Below are positions 1 to 12,500 of a stretch of 64,000 bases of DNA, piece by piece (position 1 is the first letter of the stretch; every line of letters begins with the position of its first letter). The stretch is from Ectobius pallidus (lineage: Eukaryota; Arthropoda; Insecta; Blattodea; Ectobiidae). The stretch spans positions 118,973,751 through 119,037,750 of the forward strand of contig CAXKWD010000001.1 of NCBI GenBank assembly GCA_964059195.1, given 5' to 3'. The notes below the pieces were generated by a model that searched no databases, had not been told where the DNA came from, and saw nothing but the letters and a program-made list of their open reading frames with translations. The translations under genes and the position numbers were made by a program.

Positions 1-426
1 TTACCTACAATGGAATTATTCCAATATCAAACAACGAACTGAAAGTAGTATTTGTATTGAAATGAAATTTTAATCGATACAAGCCAACTATGTTTTAATT
101 AAACAGTAATAAACTGCTTAGTAATAAGTTTTTTGACCTGACATTTACAGGAATTCGTAATAACCTCATGCTAGCGTCGGTTTCATCATGACAGAAGGCA
201 TTTTCTAGTACTTGCGACAAATTAGAACCCTGCCAAGCGAGGAGGGCGGTCCTAGCCAGTTTACTGTTATTTCCGGACAGAGTGTAATGATGGCACACCT
301 TAGCATAACTTTAGTTTCTAAGGTCGTAGCGTGTAAAGTAGTTTGTCCACAGTTATGTCTTTTTTACTAATCCCTCCAAGAAAGAGCTAAGGCCTAAGCT
401 TGTTAGATAAGAAATAGGCCTATAAT
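1..426. other. AT-rich DNA, nothing recognised
   Basis: No element ends, gene signals or tandem repeats were seen. The short open frame on the minus strand here has no recognisable protein features. Confidence 0.6.
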
Positions 427-450
427 GAATGAATAAATAAATAAATAAAT
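427..450. repeat. (GAAT/AAAT)n microsatellite
   Basis: A short tetranucleotide run, two GAAT units followed by AAAT units, is read directly. There is no sign that it is the tail of a retroelement. Confidence 0.9.
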
Positions 451-451
451 A

Positions 452-1532
452 GGAAGTCTACAATATTTTATATCACAAATTCAGAGATGACGCAAAAAAA
501 AAAAAAAAAAAAACCCACAGAGACATGATAATATGTAAGGTAGGTGTCACTTGTGTCTGGGTGGGTCACCGCGGTGCTCCGGTATGAAAACTCTCATTTA
601 AACCAATGTACTGTATTTCTACCGGCCACCGTCACAAGTGTCCCAAGTATGAAAAAGTTCTTAGATTCACTCAAACAAACGGCAGCGAGCCCACCATGAC
701 CTTCGCGTCAGCTAATTGTCGTAGTTTTTGTCTTCTACGAGAGATGGCAAATCATGGTGTTGGTCAAATCGAAGCTACCTTATTGTTAATTTCTTGAAAC
801 TATGGATTTTTTATAACACGAATTGAATTCATTTTAGTATGATATTAAAATTAACCCGAACAGGATTTTATATTAAATACAGGTTATTTATTACGTAGTT
901 TTCAGCTCCTACTCTCAAGGTCTCAAGATCGTTTCGTGTTCGATAATAATCGATACCACACCGATGTCGAAATGAAAAACAGTTTCGAAATGAGTGGCAT
1001 TATGATGCCGTTAAGTCACACGTAATAAGCGTATTACAGTATGGTCGAACTATAATTTTGAAATCTACTAAACTATAGCTTAACATTTATTTGGATAGTA
1101 CACATTAAGTAACTGAACTGTAGAAGAATGTCTATTACAGTTTTTTTTTAATTCAGAAGTTTGTTCTTGGGTAATGAGGTTTATAGATGAGTTTACGGGA
1201 TATTGAGCGAACGAAAGCAATTGCACATGCAATGAGCCGGACAGGGTAATGCAGTTTAATACGATTTCCCCTAATGCCGCCACTTCTCCCTTAAAGGAAG
1301 TGCTTTCAACTGATCACTGCATCCCCACAATATATGTTATGTGCACACAGCCCACATATTTACCCTCAATACTTATTGCACAGAAAGTTAACATTTACTC
1401 GAAATATCGTGTGTTCACACAGAATTAAATATATCTTGAAAAAATGTTTGTGGGTATTCTATGTTTCCTTCATGCTGAAATGAATTTATTTGCTAATCTA
1501 AAAGTTGTGTAATCTTATTAGTACTATAAAAA
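452..1532. other. AT-rich DNA with one poly(A) run
   Basis: The only simple feature is a run of 20 A at 494-513, which could be a retroelement tail. The sequence to its left shows no recognisable SINE body. The rest looks like single-copy filler. Confidence 0.55.
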
Positions 1533-1589
<57 letters not shown>

Positions 1590-1602
1590 TACTACTACTA
1601 GT
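1533..1602. repeat. (TTA)n-(CTA)n microsatellite
   Basis: About 57 bases of TTA triplets change to CTA triplets at about 1588. The CTA part is the target into which the following SINE inserted: a similar ACTAGTAGTAG stretch reappears just after the SINE tail at about 2046. Confidence 0.95.
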
Positions 1603-1606
1603 AGTG

Positions 1607-2042
1607 TCCACCGCTGTGGCTCAGGGGATGCGTTCAATCCTCTCACGCAGCTGGCCCGGCTTCGATTCCTGGTCGGGACAAGTTGCTTAGGTGAGGTTTT
1701 TTTCCGGGGTTTTCCCTCACCTTTGAGATAAATCTCGGTTAACTTTAGGCCGTCATTATCATCTGCATCCCCATCCTCGCCTTGTTCTGAGTGTGTGTGT
1801 GTGTGAATGGTGTGTCTCGTCGTATGTGTTCGTGTTGTCTCGGCATTGGGCTGATCACTCATCCGTGGAGGCCCTCCATGTCCTTGCCCTTGTCCTTGTC
1901 TGGTCAAAAAAGTATGTAGGCTATGTGATCCAAAGATAATCCCTCTCCCGACAGGTCGCGGCCCTGTAAGGCCCGGGCGGCTTGGGTCGCTTAAATCCTA
2001 AAAGGGAGAGGTAAAACTACGAGAATGAAATGAAATGAAAAA
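1607..2042 (+). mobile_element. tRNA-derived SINE, family C, full copy
   Basis: The head is tRNA-like: TGGCTCAGGGG (A-box type, about 1616) and CTTCGATTCC (B-box type, about 1660), spaced as in a pol III promoter. A body of about 350 bp follows. Near the 3' end CCTCTCCC (1942-1949) can pair with GGGAGAGG (2004-2011). The copy ends in a GAAAT-type repeat tail (2025-2040). The same body occurs at 19986 and 58651 on the minus strand. The flanks share a CTA/TAG-rich stretch that is probably the target-site duplication, blurred by the microsatellite. The minus-strand open frame across it is only the SINE read backwards. Confidence 0.9.
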
Positions 2043-2700
2043 AATTACTAGTAGTAGTTCTGTGAACAGTAAACCTAGTGTCAAAAAAGGCCATTGTCTT
2101 TAGTCTGCGGGTAAACAGATAGGGTTACGTTATTGGAACGAAGTTGTAGAAAATGTTACACTCGAGACTAGAAATAGTCTTCAAACTTTTATAGCATGAA
2201 CAGTTTTGCTAGAATGGTTTCAAGAAGCTGAACATTACAAAAACGGAATCAATATATTCCTTTTTTAATAAGGCTGAAGTAGCAATTGCATGAATCGTTT
2301 CGATTTTATTACTATAGAGCATTTATTTATTTTCAGTTTGGTAGTACTGCTTGTGTCGATAGTAAAAAGAGGATATGATGACTGTAGTAGTCTAGATATA
2401 GCAATTAAAAAATGGTATTAATAGTAATAGTGCTAATTGGTTTTAAAAGACTCAGTTTTACAGTTTGGTGTAATATTAACAAGCACATTTTAGTAAGGTT
2501 TATCAGTCAAAAGAACTCTTCATTAATCATTGCCTGCTACCTAAATTCTTTTTAGAAAGGAGTGTAACGATAGGCTAAATGACAAGAAAAAGGGGACCAA
2601 AACCATATTGGATTTAGCTATTTCTGAACAGTATCCCTGTATAATACAACCAATGCATAAAAATTAACATAGAAATTCTAGATTAATATAGTTTTTGGTT
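2043..2700. other. AT-rich DNA, nothing recognised
   Basis: No open frame, element end or tandem repeat could be supported in this interval. Confidence 0.6.
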
Positions 2701-2962
2701 TTAACCATTTCACTGCTACTGACGGATAAATTCGTCACTTCAAAAAACTGCATAAAGGCAGCGACATCAGATTAATAAAGTAATGCTTTATGTAAATAAT
2801 GCGAGGATTTTAACCCTTGTTAGGATTGACATTCATGAAAACTTGTTAATTTACTAAAATTGTCTTCGTTGTATTCAGACTTAGAGCCCAGTGATTATTT
2901 TGCTTCACGATTGCTTATTTAGTACATAAATTCAGCCTTGTAAGGGTTCAGTAAAATTTTAC
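2701..2962 (+). mobile_element. piggyBac-type MITE, left-end fragment
   Basis: It starts at a TTAA (2701-2704), followed by CCATTTCACTGCTACTGACG. This matches the left end of the complete copy at 50550, which begins at a TTAA followed by CTTTTTCACTGCTACTGACG. Similarity continues through a TAATGCTTTATGTAAA block and a region around 2880-2960 that matches about 50735-50810, then stops. No right end is found, so this is a truncated copy. Confidence 0.7.
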
Positions 2963-3064
2963 TTAAGATTATATAATTATTATGGCCACATAATAATCAT
3001 GTTATAATTCATTTATAAAGTATTATGAACCGAATGATTCTCAGTAGCCTAATTAAAACGAATG

Positions 3065-3467
3065 CACCACGTCATAGGCGTAGCGAGGGGGGGGTTTTGG
3101 GGGTTTGAACCCCCCCCCCCATTGATTAAAAAAAGGAAAATTGTATAATTTTTTAAGTCTGCCCATAAATTGCTTAATACAAGTATAAAGCGTGGGAAGC
3201 TTAAAACTCGTTATTTTGCGTCTTAATTTTTAAAATTTTCCGGGGAAGGACCCCCGGAAGCTTAAAACTTGTTATTTTGCATCTTAATTTTTAAAATTTT
3301 CCGTGGGAGAACCCCCGGAAGCTTAAAACTCGTTATTTTGCATCTTAATTTTTTAAATTTTCCGGGGGAGGGCCCCCGGACCCCCTCTCCTTCCATACTC
3401 GCCAGACCCCGCGGATGTTATAACCCCCCCCCATATGGTCGGCCTGGTTACGCCTATGCGACCACGT
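3065..3467. mobile_element. hAT-like MITE with internal minisatellite
   Basis: The ends are inverted repeats: CATAGGCGTAGCGAGG from 3073 and, read on the other strand, CATAGGCGTAACCAGG ending at 3458. The flanks carry a near-8-bp duplication, CACCACGT (3065-3072) and GACCACGT (3460-3467), typical of the hAT superfamily, though one extra base separates the right inverted repeat from its duplication. There are long G and C runs next to both ends. No transposase is encoded, so it is non-autonomous. Superfamily assignment rests on duplication length and end sequence only. Confidence 0.75.
3196..3382. repeat. ~60-bp minisatellite, three units, inside the MITE
   Basis: Three head-to-tail units begin with GGAAGCTTAAAACT at about 3196, 3255 and 3317. 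Each runs through TTATTTTGC and TTTTAAA and ends in a G/C block of the CCGGGG..CCCCC type. The units differ at only a few positions, so the expansion is young relative to the element or kept even by exchange. Confidence 0.85.
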
Positions 3468-4735
3468 TACCACATAACGGAATAAACCAAGAATAATCTC
3501 TCGCTTTTCTGTACCTCATTCCAAGTCACTAAACTTTAATATTAACACTTCCTGCTCTATTCCATTCCAACCCTACGGTCGTATAGGAGCAAATAATGTT
3601 TCCCACCACCACCACCACCACCATTAGTTTCTAGTGGGTAGAAACACGACAATGAAAAAAAAATTAACAACCTTCTGTAAAAAAGAATTGCAAAATAATC
3701 AAATGCATTTATTTCGCATAAATAATTAATTGAATTGTTTCAGCATTGTTGAATCAAGCGACAATGAAAATTTGTTGAGATATAGTAAATAAATTAAATA
3801 ATAATAAAATTAATTATTACTTATTTCCATCCCATGTTCTTTGAAACTTTTCGTCTTTAATAAAGAGTCCTTATGTTCGTTTTTCATCTGTATATTTTCC
3901 TCTATACATGATCTTGCCTGTATTTCCTTTCTTGATTCCTTATGTCTTTTTAAATCCCATTTGTAATCACTGCTGTCTTAATTTTGTACTTTCTGATACA
4001 TCCCTCAACACAACAATTATCACCTCAATTAGTATAACTTTTTTCAAATTTTTAATCACCTAATTTTCTGTTTGAGGCCTTTAAGAAAACAATCTTCTAT
4101 ATTCCAAGATCTCGTTTATCTTTGATAATAATAATCTTATTCCGCATTATGAATTCCGACTACCGGTACATCATTTTATATATTAAAATCTTCTAGTGAC
4201 TTAATATTCAAATGAAATTATTTAACATATAAGTTTGAGGATTAAGAATTTATCGAATATTATTCAACTCAGATACTTAATGAGGAAGTTAATTATAGAT
4301 ATTTAATTAATTAAGTCATTTCGTGAATATAATTAAGTACGATTACTTATGTACGTACGCTTTGAGAGTTTCAATAAGTTACAGCTGAAGGAACTGAGGC
4401 CAAGGGGAAAAAAGAAAATACCTTATTCATTAAACTTTTATACAAGGAGGCTTTTTTTCCGAAATCCTTTCATGTTTACAGAATTCACTACCTCCTTTGA
4501 ACTAAACGCTCAAGTTGCTCAAGTTGTTTTTGATTGATTCCCTGTATTGAAAAAGTATCAGTTCCAAATTCTTACAAAGCACTTTCTTAATTGAAACATC
4601 TATCTTTCTCACTCTTTGCATCCCGCTGACTTTAATTATTTATGTTCTCTGGAATAAAAATATATACATTCGCAACACGCAAACCGTAATTTCTATTTGC
4701 TTGCATATAGAAGGATGTCCTATAAATGGATCAGT
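3468..4735. other. AT-rich DNA, one (CAC)n run
   Basis: A short (CAC)n run lies at 3604-3624. Nothing else is recognisable. Open frames here are short and AT-driven. Confidence 0.55.
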
Positions 4736-5257
4736 ATTATAAATAGGGCTCGGAAGTTGATGACCTAAAAATGCCTAAAAAGACATGTAAAATGAACCTA
4801 AATTTATTAGAATATGACAAGAAAAATTGTAAAATTACTAAATATTCCTAAATACATATTTAAAAAAAGGGAATATACAGTAGTGTAAATTTAATAATAA
4901 TAAACGAAGGATAGGATTTAAGTACTTTATATTACTAATTTTAGAATTATGTTTTCTATTATTGTTATGTTTACTATATTTATTAATGAATGCCTCACAT
5001 TTTAGAAATTCCCTTTGTCTGTAACGTTCAAAACATCTGTTCTGAAGATAAGATTGGATAAATGCAACGAAAGAATGAACATTTCCTTAAAAATGATCAG
5101 GAGGGAATAAAATGCCAAAAGATGCAATAAAAGTGAAAAGGTAATGTAGGTTACCTTTTTCGTTTTGAGGCGAGACGAATTTACACTACATCCTGCATTG
5201 TCTGTGATGTCTCAGAAAAAAGATGACATTTCATCAACTACGAGCCCTAATTATTAA
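4736..5257. mobile_element. hAT-like MITE, 506 bp
   Basis: The left end TAGGGCTCGGAGTTGATGA-like sequence (from 4744) mirrors the right end, which ends at 5249 in TCATCAACTACGAGCCCTA. The 8 bases outside each end are ATTATAAA (4736-4743) and ATTATTAA (5250-5257), 7 of 8 identical. The interior is AT-rich, with repeated CCTAAA-type blocks near the left end and no coding capacity. Confidence 0.75.
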
Positions 5258-6803
5258 CTATATTGTACATGTAATAAGTGGGCATAGGGTAATAATTACA
5301 GAGCGCAATAAGAACCCCAACCCTAGGTATAAAATATATTAGAATAATCACTATGTTGTTCACAGACATACTAGACATACAAAAACAGACTCACAGACAT
5401 ACACAGGCATACTTTTGAAAATTGTATTTCTTATTCAGGGAACCTTAAATCGTGCATTAATGCTGAAAACTAGATATAAAATGTCAGAATCGAACCCTAA
5501 ACTTCTCTTCCTGGTATGAATAGAGAAAATTATATCTTAGAAAATAAAATATTTTATTGAAATGTACAAATGCTTAAAATATTGCATTTAATATCATAAT
5601 AAAAACCCAAATAGACGGGAAATAATTGAATTTGGATATCTTCCTCGCCTTAAGTGATATCGTGTTTTTTATAGGTGGCATTGCCCATTGCAGTCAGAGA
5701 AACCCAAAAGGAATTGGAATTTCAGTTCCTAGAGGATGATAAACAGACGTTAACTCTATTAGGCTATTTTTAAAGTAAGTTCACAATGCAAGTAATACTT
5801 ATTAGATCATAAATAAATTCTTAAATACAGTTTTGACAATTTATCTGATATATCTTAGAGCTTACAATATAAATGATATGGTGTTATAGTTCTTTCCAGT
5901 AAAGGATCAATCTGTTCAACGTTAAATATCTTCTCAGCCAACGTTTTGTATAAAGTGCTCTCCCATTCCCCTTTTTATTTGACGGAGCGTTTAAAAAAGT
6001 GTTCGATTTTATTCTTTTATTGTAGCATTCTCATACGGAGGAAGGCTTACTGAACTCACTTTCCTGAATACTCTGTTATTTCGACAAAGAATCAGAGCTC
6101 TCAACTACCCTATCAAGCACGTTCCGCTTCTGTCGCATTGTTTTGTGCCCCTCCTCAAATTATTAAACATTATCTTGTTATTATGCTTTGCGTCTCGTCT
6201 TAAATGAAACAGAACATTCTGTAGTTATTACTAACAGCATTTATTTAATAGCGTAACGGTATGTCACACAAAACTATGTCTAGTAGGTAAGCCTGTGGTA
6301 TTTCGAATTGGTACAGCAAAACTGATATTCGTATTGAAAATCTGAGGAGGCCTTTTTTTGTTCACTCTACCTATAGAAAAAATCGTCTCCCTTTTTGACA
6401 TAAGATGTATAAAGTTTCTTTACCGTCAGTTTTGTCTTGTTTTTGACACATTAGGCTATAGGAGTCAGTCATGTGCGTGTGTGGGCATAAACCAACTATT
6501 AAGTAAACGTATGTGTTTTAAATTTCAACTGCATAGATATTTTACGACTTTATAAGAATTGGAATGTTGTAAAAAAAACATGCATCTAAGACTGCAAGTA
6601 TTAATACTAAAATAACCGTATTCAAAACGTGTGGTAATTTTTATTTGCAGGAAAATTCTACGTTATAACCTTTTCCTCAAATAACAAGTGTCAAATTCCT
6701 TTATTCAAGATGCATAAAGAACTAAAATTTAGGTACCCAACATATGCATAGGCTATACCTCGAAACCAATTTTCTACCTCTAAATACCAAAATAATGTAT
6801 TGC
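5258..6803. other. AT-rich DNA, nothing firm
   Basis: A loose ACAGACATAC-type repetition lies at about 5360-5412. No element ends and no gene are seen. Confidence 0.55.
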
Positions 6804-7138
6804 TTAGTCATGTTAAGACCGCCGGCGTGGTCTTGTGGTTAGCGTAGCTGATTACGGATCCGTCGGCCTGTGTTCGATCCCCGGTACCCCCTCGGATTTT
6901 TCTGAGGTAGGGAGGTCTGGTGCACTCAGCCACGTGATTCAAATTGAGGAGCTACTTGATGGAGAAGTAGCAGCTCCGGTCATGGAAACCACCATTAACG
7001 GCCGTGGGTGTCGGTATACTGACCACATGCCCCCCAATCCTGCCATCTGCCTATAGGTAGATGACGCAGCGGTCGCGTGGTAGGCCTTGTCCTTTCGGGG
7101 ATGTTGTGCCACGGAGTTTATAGTTTTAGTCATGTTAA
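6804..7138 (+). mobile_element. tRNA-derived SINE, family A, full copy with TSD
   Basis: The element body is 6817-7125. The head contains TGTGGTTAGCGTAGCTG (A-box type) and GTTCGATCCCCGG (B-box type). The family body follows (GGGAGGTCTGGTGCACTCAG, then GGAAACCACCATTAACGGCC), ending near GCCACGGAG. A perfect 13-bp duplication, TTAGTCATGTTAA, sits at 6804-6816 and 7126-7138, showing insertion by target-primed reverse transcription using a LINE's machinery. This is the best-preserved family A copy in the window. Confidence 0.95.
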
Positions 7139-8141
7139 ACATCGGTCTCCCGGAATTCGCATTTTCTTTCTCCGCTTTCTCTGACTTTACTTTGATAGGC
7201 ACAATGACAACTCATCAGGTTATAGGCGACTGATATTTCGTGCAAAGTGTACTGCACAGTGCGATGACATCAATGTTGTGGAAGGTAGTTCGTAAACACG
7301 ACACCGGCAGAGATATTTGTCCTGGGTTATATTAGAATTAATTGTTAATTTATTTTATAAATTGTATATAAATTAATATAGCAATTCAGACTAATTCAAC
7401 TTAAAAAAAATGTTCGTACATTCTTGCAGTAACAAAGTTGACTTCTTTGCCGATATATGTATAACTGCACAGTCAAGTTATGTGTTCAAACATATGTCAT
7501 AGGGACTTATATTTTTTGGACATAACCTACACACTAAACTTTAATTTTATCACAAAAATACAGCATTTATTCTCTTTAAATATTCTTATCTACTTCGGTT
7601 CTAAAATGAAACTCCCTCTCATTATCGTGTAAGATATACAAATCGTTGGGAAAAAATATCATTGTAGAAGTTTTTCGGGTACAATAACAAGCTTCATAAG
7701 GTCTGGAGGACTTTCTGTTTCAATAATATCGGACAGAGCAAATCCTCCTAATGGCAGAAATATCCCCCTTCTTACACTATCATTACATTTAAGTCGCCAT
7801 TTCCAGTGTGTGCCATAATGCGAGCACGACTTCCTCTTCTATAGACACCATTACGAGTTCAAATTGCAGCCAATAACTGTATACACCCACGGATTTGTAA
7901 TAAATTTATTTGTTTTCCTTCCTTTGGGAACAGAAACGGAGTTCATATTTTCATGCATTGTTCTTTTCGCTTGTAAAGTGTGATACACTATTCGTAAAAT
8001 CCATTTAGTAGTAATAGAGACTAATAATAATAACAATAATAACGATGATAATAATAATAATAGTTTATTTCCCTTTTAGCCAAATATTGTAGAAGTAAGA
8101 TTACTTCCACAAAATCTCTGAATTTTTACATCAATACCTTA
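7139..8141. other. AT-rich DNA, imperfect (AAT)n
   Basis: An impure AAT run lies at about 8021-8063. Otherwise nothing is recognised. Confidence 0.55.
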
Positions 8142-8415
8142 GGAGCGAGTGTCAAAGTTCCTAGAGTTCCTGCCTAGGGGAGGTAGCTGCACTCTGATTG
8201 GTTCAGCTCTTCTATCCCACTCAATGTGTTGTCTGTCTCTGTCTAGCTGCTGCACTGTCCACTCAACTATTATTGTTATTTCCACGACTGGCAACGTGCT
8301 TCAAGCGCGATCTTCACTCTGTGCTCAACAGTAGCTCACTGATCTACACGCATGCGAGTCTGCGCAAGCTGTAACGAGAAGCTCGCTGGGTGGGCTAAGT
8401 CTTCAAGGCTAGAGA
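8142..8415. other. GC-richer block, unclassified
   Basis: About 270 bases stand out from the AT-rich surroundings by higher GC and CT-rich runs such as CTGTCTCTGTCTAGCTGCTG. GAGCGAG near the left edge and CTCGCT near the right edge hint at weak inverted ends, with CAAAGT/ACTTTG also mirrored, but no duplication was found. It may be an old element or a regulatory block. No coding frame is convincing. Confidence 0.35.
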
Positions 8416-11023
8416 CTTTGTGGAAGCAATCGTACTCTACAGTACTGGTAGATACGTCAAAACACATTACTTTAAATACATTTATATAGTAGAGAGCAAT
8501 AAATCTGCAGTAAATTCCACATCATAATAAAGGTTGTAAAGTAACAACACAAATCTAAAACAACAGGTTAAATTTCTTCAAGCTATAAAATCTTGTCCCG
8601 TAAAACTGTTTCAGATCGGGTCTTACATTAATGGCAATAATTCTTTAAATAATTTTTAATGACTGCTAAATATTCAGAAGAAGGATTTAGAACATTTATA
8701 AGTTGTAAACTTTTTAATTTAGACACTATTTATTTCATTGTTACAGTAATAATGCACATGCATGATTACGAAAATTAAAATATTAGAATTGCATACTGCA
8801 TAATTACAATACTGTTTCAGTCATTTTTCTGCATTAAGGAGATGTGCTGTTGGCCTGTGTGTAATGTCACTAGTCACTTTTTGAAAATGTTTATACGAGG
8901 TACTCTGCTTTCATCTCTCAGATTTGTAAATTGATTGCAGTATTTCGAGTAAAATATGTTTTCCTTTGCTAGTATATGAATTCCACGATTAAAAGAGTCG
9001 GGTTGCCAAATGAGAACTTTAAACAACTTACTCCTTAGTTCTCAAAAAGTAATAAACTATGCACATTTATTTTTCTATTATTAAAATAGAATAATCAAAA
9101 CAACCATACATAAAGCTCTCAATCTTATACCGTTATGGGCTGTATCTTATTTTCTACACGCACACGAAATCGCATTCATAAACAAATAAACTACAGTATT
9201 TACATATTATACAAACAATATGTCAAAATTTTCAAAAATACGTTAATGTTTCTGTAGTTTCATTCTTCTAAAATCAGAATGCTCTGAAACCCAGATATGC
9301 ATCGAAATTAAGTGATTCCAGTACGATCTGAATTTAGAATAACGCACTAGTGATTTTTTTAAATCATGGCACGCTGGTATTACATTTCAATAATTTTATC
9401 TGTTCATGAATGAGGTTTATATGTGAATTTTGAAAGTAAAATAGAACTCAGATTAGTATAAATTGAGGGTATAACGTTGCTTAATTCCTCTCCTTAATAT
9501 CGTTAACACCCTCAACTGAGAAATTTAAGTTCAACTCTTTTTTTTATCCTGCCATGTAGGCCTATAGTAGACATAAATAGTATGCAAAATGTAACATCCA
9601 TATGCATTCATGGTCTATATTTTAAAGCGTTCTGTACTCGAAGTTTTAAAAACTTTAGATGTAAAAGAAAGTGAAATGACTCGAATATTCGCAACTGTAT
9701 ATGTCATACTGTCTTTCTTTTTAAAACTTTTTTTATTTCTCTTTATCTTCTTTCTGCATTCATTCTCTCTTGTTTTTATGTTAGCGTTTATAATATAAAA
9801 ATTATATTAACCTTTGCCTATGGAAACACAACCTCCCTTAAAAAGTAAATAATGTATGTTAATACAAATCACTGAAAAGAGTTGTTTTCATTATTTATAT
9901 TCCAACATGGTCATATAACATAATTATAAAAAAACTTTTGAATCAATGTAAAATACGATACACATGGGACTTTCGACCCATAAAAATTATCCATATCCCC
10001 TGAAGTAGAACTAAATTCACCTGGGAACGTTATAATTTATGAGAATTGATTACAGGCCAATACGGCTCTTCACAAAATTTCAACTGAATTAATGTAGTAT
10101 TTAACCAAATTACACCACGTGAAACTACGCCTGCTGGTATGTTTCACAGAAAAACATAAACTGCATGCAGAGGACATTTCACATTCCCCGAGTATCTCGT
10201 AATACACCAACTCAAGAAATATACGTATCTTCCTAGGCTAGGTATGTTAATTTTCTGTTAGGCCACATTCATTATGATTTCGGTTGCGATATCTACATGA
10301 ATGCTACTAGTAACATATATGATGAGAATTAAAAAAAATTGTAAAAACAATACTAATAAAATTCTATTTTCACTTTGGCATCACAGAGCGTACAATTGAA
10401 ATAATTATACTTATGAGACTCCTTGTCCTGCATAAATACTATTTAACTTTACTACTATTTTCCTACGATAGTGGTATTTTCATTCATTTCACGCTCATAC
10501 TATAATGATGGAAACTCGAATATCCTGAACCCATTGCCTGTAACCTAACCTACTTGCGTATTTTCTTTCTTTTCAGCTTGTATGTACTTTATTTATATCA
10601 AAGCTTCTAGCTTTATTATTGAAGACATGAAATATAATCATAAGCATTTTACCATTTCAGTCTTAACTGTGTGTTTTCTTCCTTTTAATTTCTCAATATT
10701 GACTATACTACTCAATTCCCAGCAGATAAGTATGATGCACTTACTTGCGCTTGCGCATAAATGTTCAGTGTATCGATTGCCACCAAGGATAAAACAGTAT
10801 TACTTTTTAAAGTTGGTCACTCTTGCAACTTCAGATCAGCTGTTATTAGTGATGAATTATTTTCGGTGTTATTATTCCCTGAATCGCAATCACAGAATTC
10901 TTAGTAGCCCATGCAATAAACGTATTATCTCCAAATATAACTAGGGGCTATTTATGCCTCCGCATTATGTACTTTAATATTATTTTCATTTGTATTTGTT
11001 TTGCCCGTTTTATTAATATATGC
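8416..11023. other. Long AT-rich stretch, nothing recognised
   Basis: 2.6 kb without element ends or tandem repeats. The 120-codon open frame at 10582-10944 has no domain, an AT-driven composition and no splice context that I could support. Confidence 0.55.
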
Positions 11024-11290
11024 TACATTGTTATGGTCGCGGGGTTCGATTCCCGATGAGATCGTTTGGAATTTTCAATTTACCTAATCCTTGTGGTGGC
11101 ACTTTGGATCTGGGGTCGACTCAGCCTCTAAGAGAAATGGATATCAGGAGCAATCCTGAGGGTAAAGGCGGCCAGTGTTTAGGGCTAACAATCTAACCAC
11201 CTCATGTGTCGAATTTGTTAAAATCTGGAACCGTAAGGGCCTTCCCGGCCTGTATAGGGAACGTTTTACTTTATTTTTACATTGTTATGG
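11024..11290 (+). mobile_element. tRNA-derived SINE, family B, with TSD
   Basis: The body is 11037-11277. It starts within the tRNA-like head (GGGGTTCGATTCCCGATGAG carries the B box; the A box is lost). It continues through GTGGCACTTTGGATC, GGTCGACTCAGCCTC and GGTAAAGGCGGCC and ends in a T-rich tail. A perfect 13-bp duplication, TACATTGTTATGG, occurs at 11024-11036 and 11278-11290. Minus-strand relatives are at 60072 and 61280. Confidence 0.92.
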
Positions 11291-12354
11291 GACACTTCAA
11301 AAGAATTAACCTTATAAATATTTTATAATCATTTTAGTCTGCTACCTATAAATGGGAAATGCAATCTATGTTATTTTAGGTACAAATAGAAACTAAGTAA
11401 ATCACTCATTTAAAATACAAGCTAAATATACTAATAATATTTAATCAGGTCCACAAGGACTCTCGTATTGAAAAATAATTTGAATTTTTTAATCCCGATT
11501 TGCTTTACTCATTTGGTGTTTGTGAAAAACACATGTTCATATTTATGTAGAAGAATATACAAATAAATTTTGTATAGTCACCAATGAGAATCATAAATAT
11601 TGATAACTTTATTAAGTTGTAGGAATCCCATTGTTAGTCAGATAGGCCTATTTTTCCCGCGTTGCTTTGTTAGCCTACGTACAAATGTACAGTAATCAAA
11701 GCAATGAACACACAGTAATAAAATGGAAGCGTTGTTTGTGGCATACACGCTGACATATGACCTTCGACTGACGTTACATTTGATTGCATGCTTAATGATG
11801 CACCCTGTTAATAATAGTAATTATGCTGTGGACAGATAATAGGGTGTTCACTGGGTAAGCACTTGCAAGGCTTAGCATGAGCCACCTCAATCCCTGAGAG
11901 GGGGAGTGTCGGATAGTGGACAGATTGACACACATGCCATCATTTGTCTTTTTCAAACCTTCTTCTTTCCTTTAATTGAATTGTGCTTTCTATCGGAACC
12001 CATCAAGATTATCTCTAAGACTACCAGCTAAGTTTTTATACCAAAGAATTATCTGATGCTCTTGAAAACGGTTTCCTTCTTAATTCTACGATAGACGATT
12101 TTCTTACTTTATTCCGAAGTGATTGACTGGTCCAGCTTAAGAGTCTTCGATCATAACCAAGTATCTTCCTTCACATGTGAGTTTTATTTTTTCTATAACT
12201 GTTCTTTAACTTCTCTTGGATAATTGAATAACTTAAAAATTTAACATAGCTTAAATAATAAGAAAACAATCTCATTCCCCCAGAAGCACAATATAAATTA
12301 ATCATATATATTTTGAATTTTTTTATTAATGTTTTCTTATTTTTTTATGTTTGT
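11291..12354. other. AT-rich DNA, nothing recognised
   Basis: A slightly GC-richer patch lies at about 11850-11930 and shows no gene features. The rest is filler. Confidence 0.5.
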
Positions 12355-12500
12355 TGTATCGGTAGCGTGCCTGTCTTCCACCCCGGCGGTCAGGGTTCGA
12401 TTCCCGGCCTGGTAGGAGCTTTTGCAGTAATGAAAAATTCTCTTCCCGTGTTCAGGACTGGATGTTTGTCAGTAGGTTAAGTCTTAGGTTAAGATAATGC
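12355..12500 (+). mobile_element. tRNA-derived SINE, family D
   Basis: ATCGGTAGCGTGCC (A-box type, about 12358) and GGGTTCGATTCCCGG (B-box type, about 12392) stand about 35 bases apart, as in a tRNA. The rest does not fold into a full tRNA. A body of about 90 bp follows, containing TTCCCGTGTTCAGGACTGGATG, and the copy ends near an ATTA-rich tail. Only one copy is seen in the window, and no target duplication could be fixed. Confidence 0.7.

Noticed and set aside
1524..1907. 127-codon minus-strand open frame
   Set aside because: It runs across the SINE family C body and the ATT microsatellite; the poly-isoleucine end is the repeat. The same body gives open frames in other copies.
10582..10944. 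120-codon open frame
   Set aside because: AT-driven composition, no domain, no neighbouring exon-like frames; expected by chance in 64 kb on six frames.
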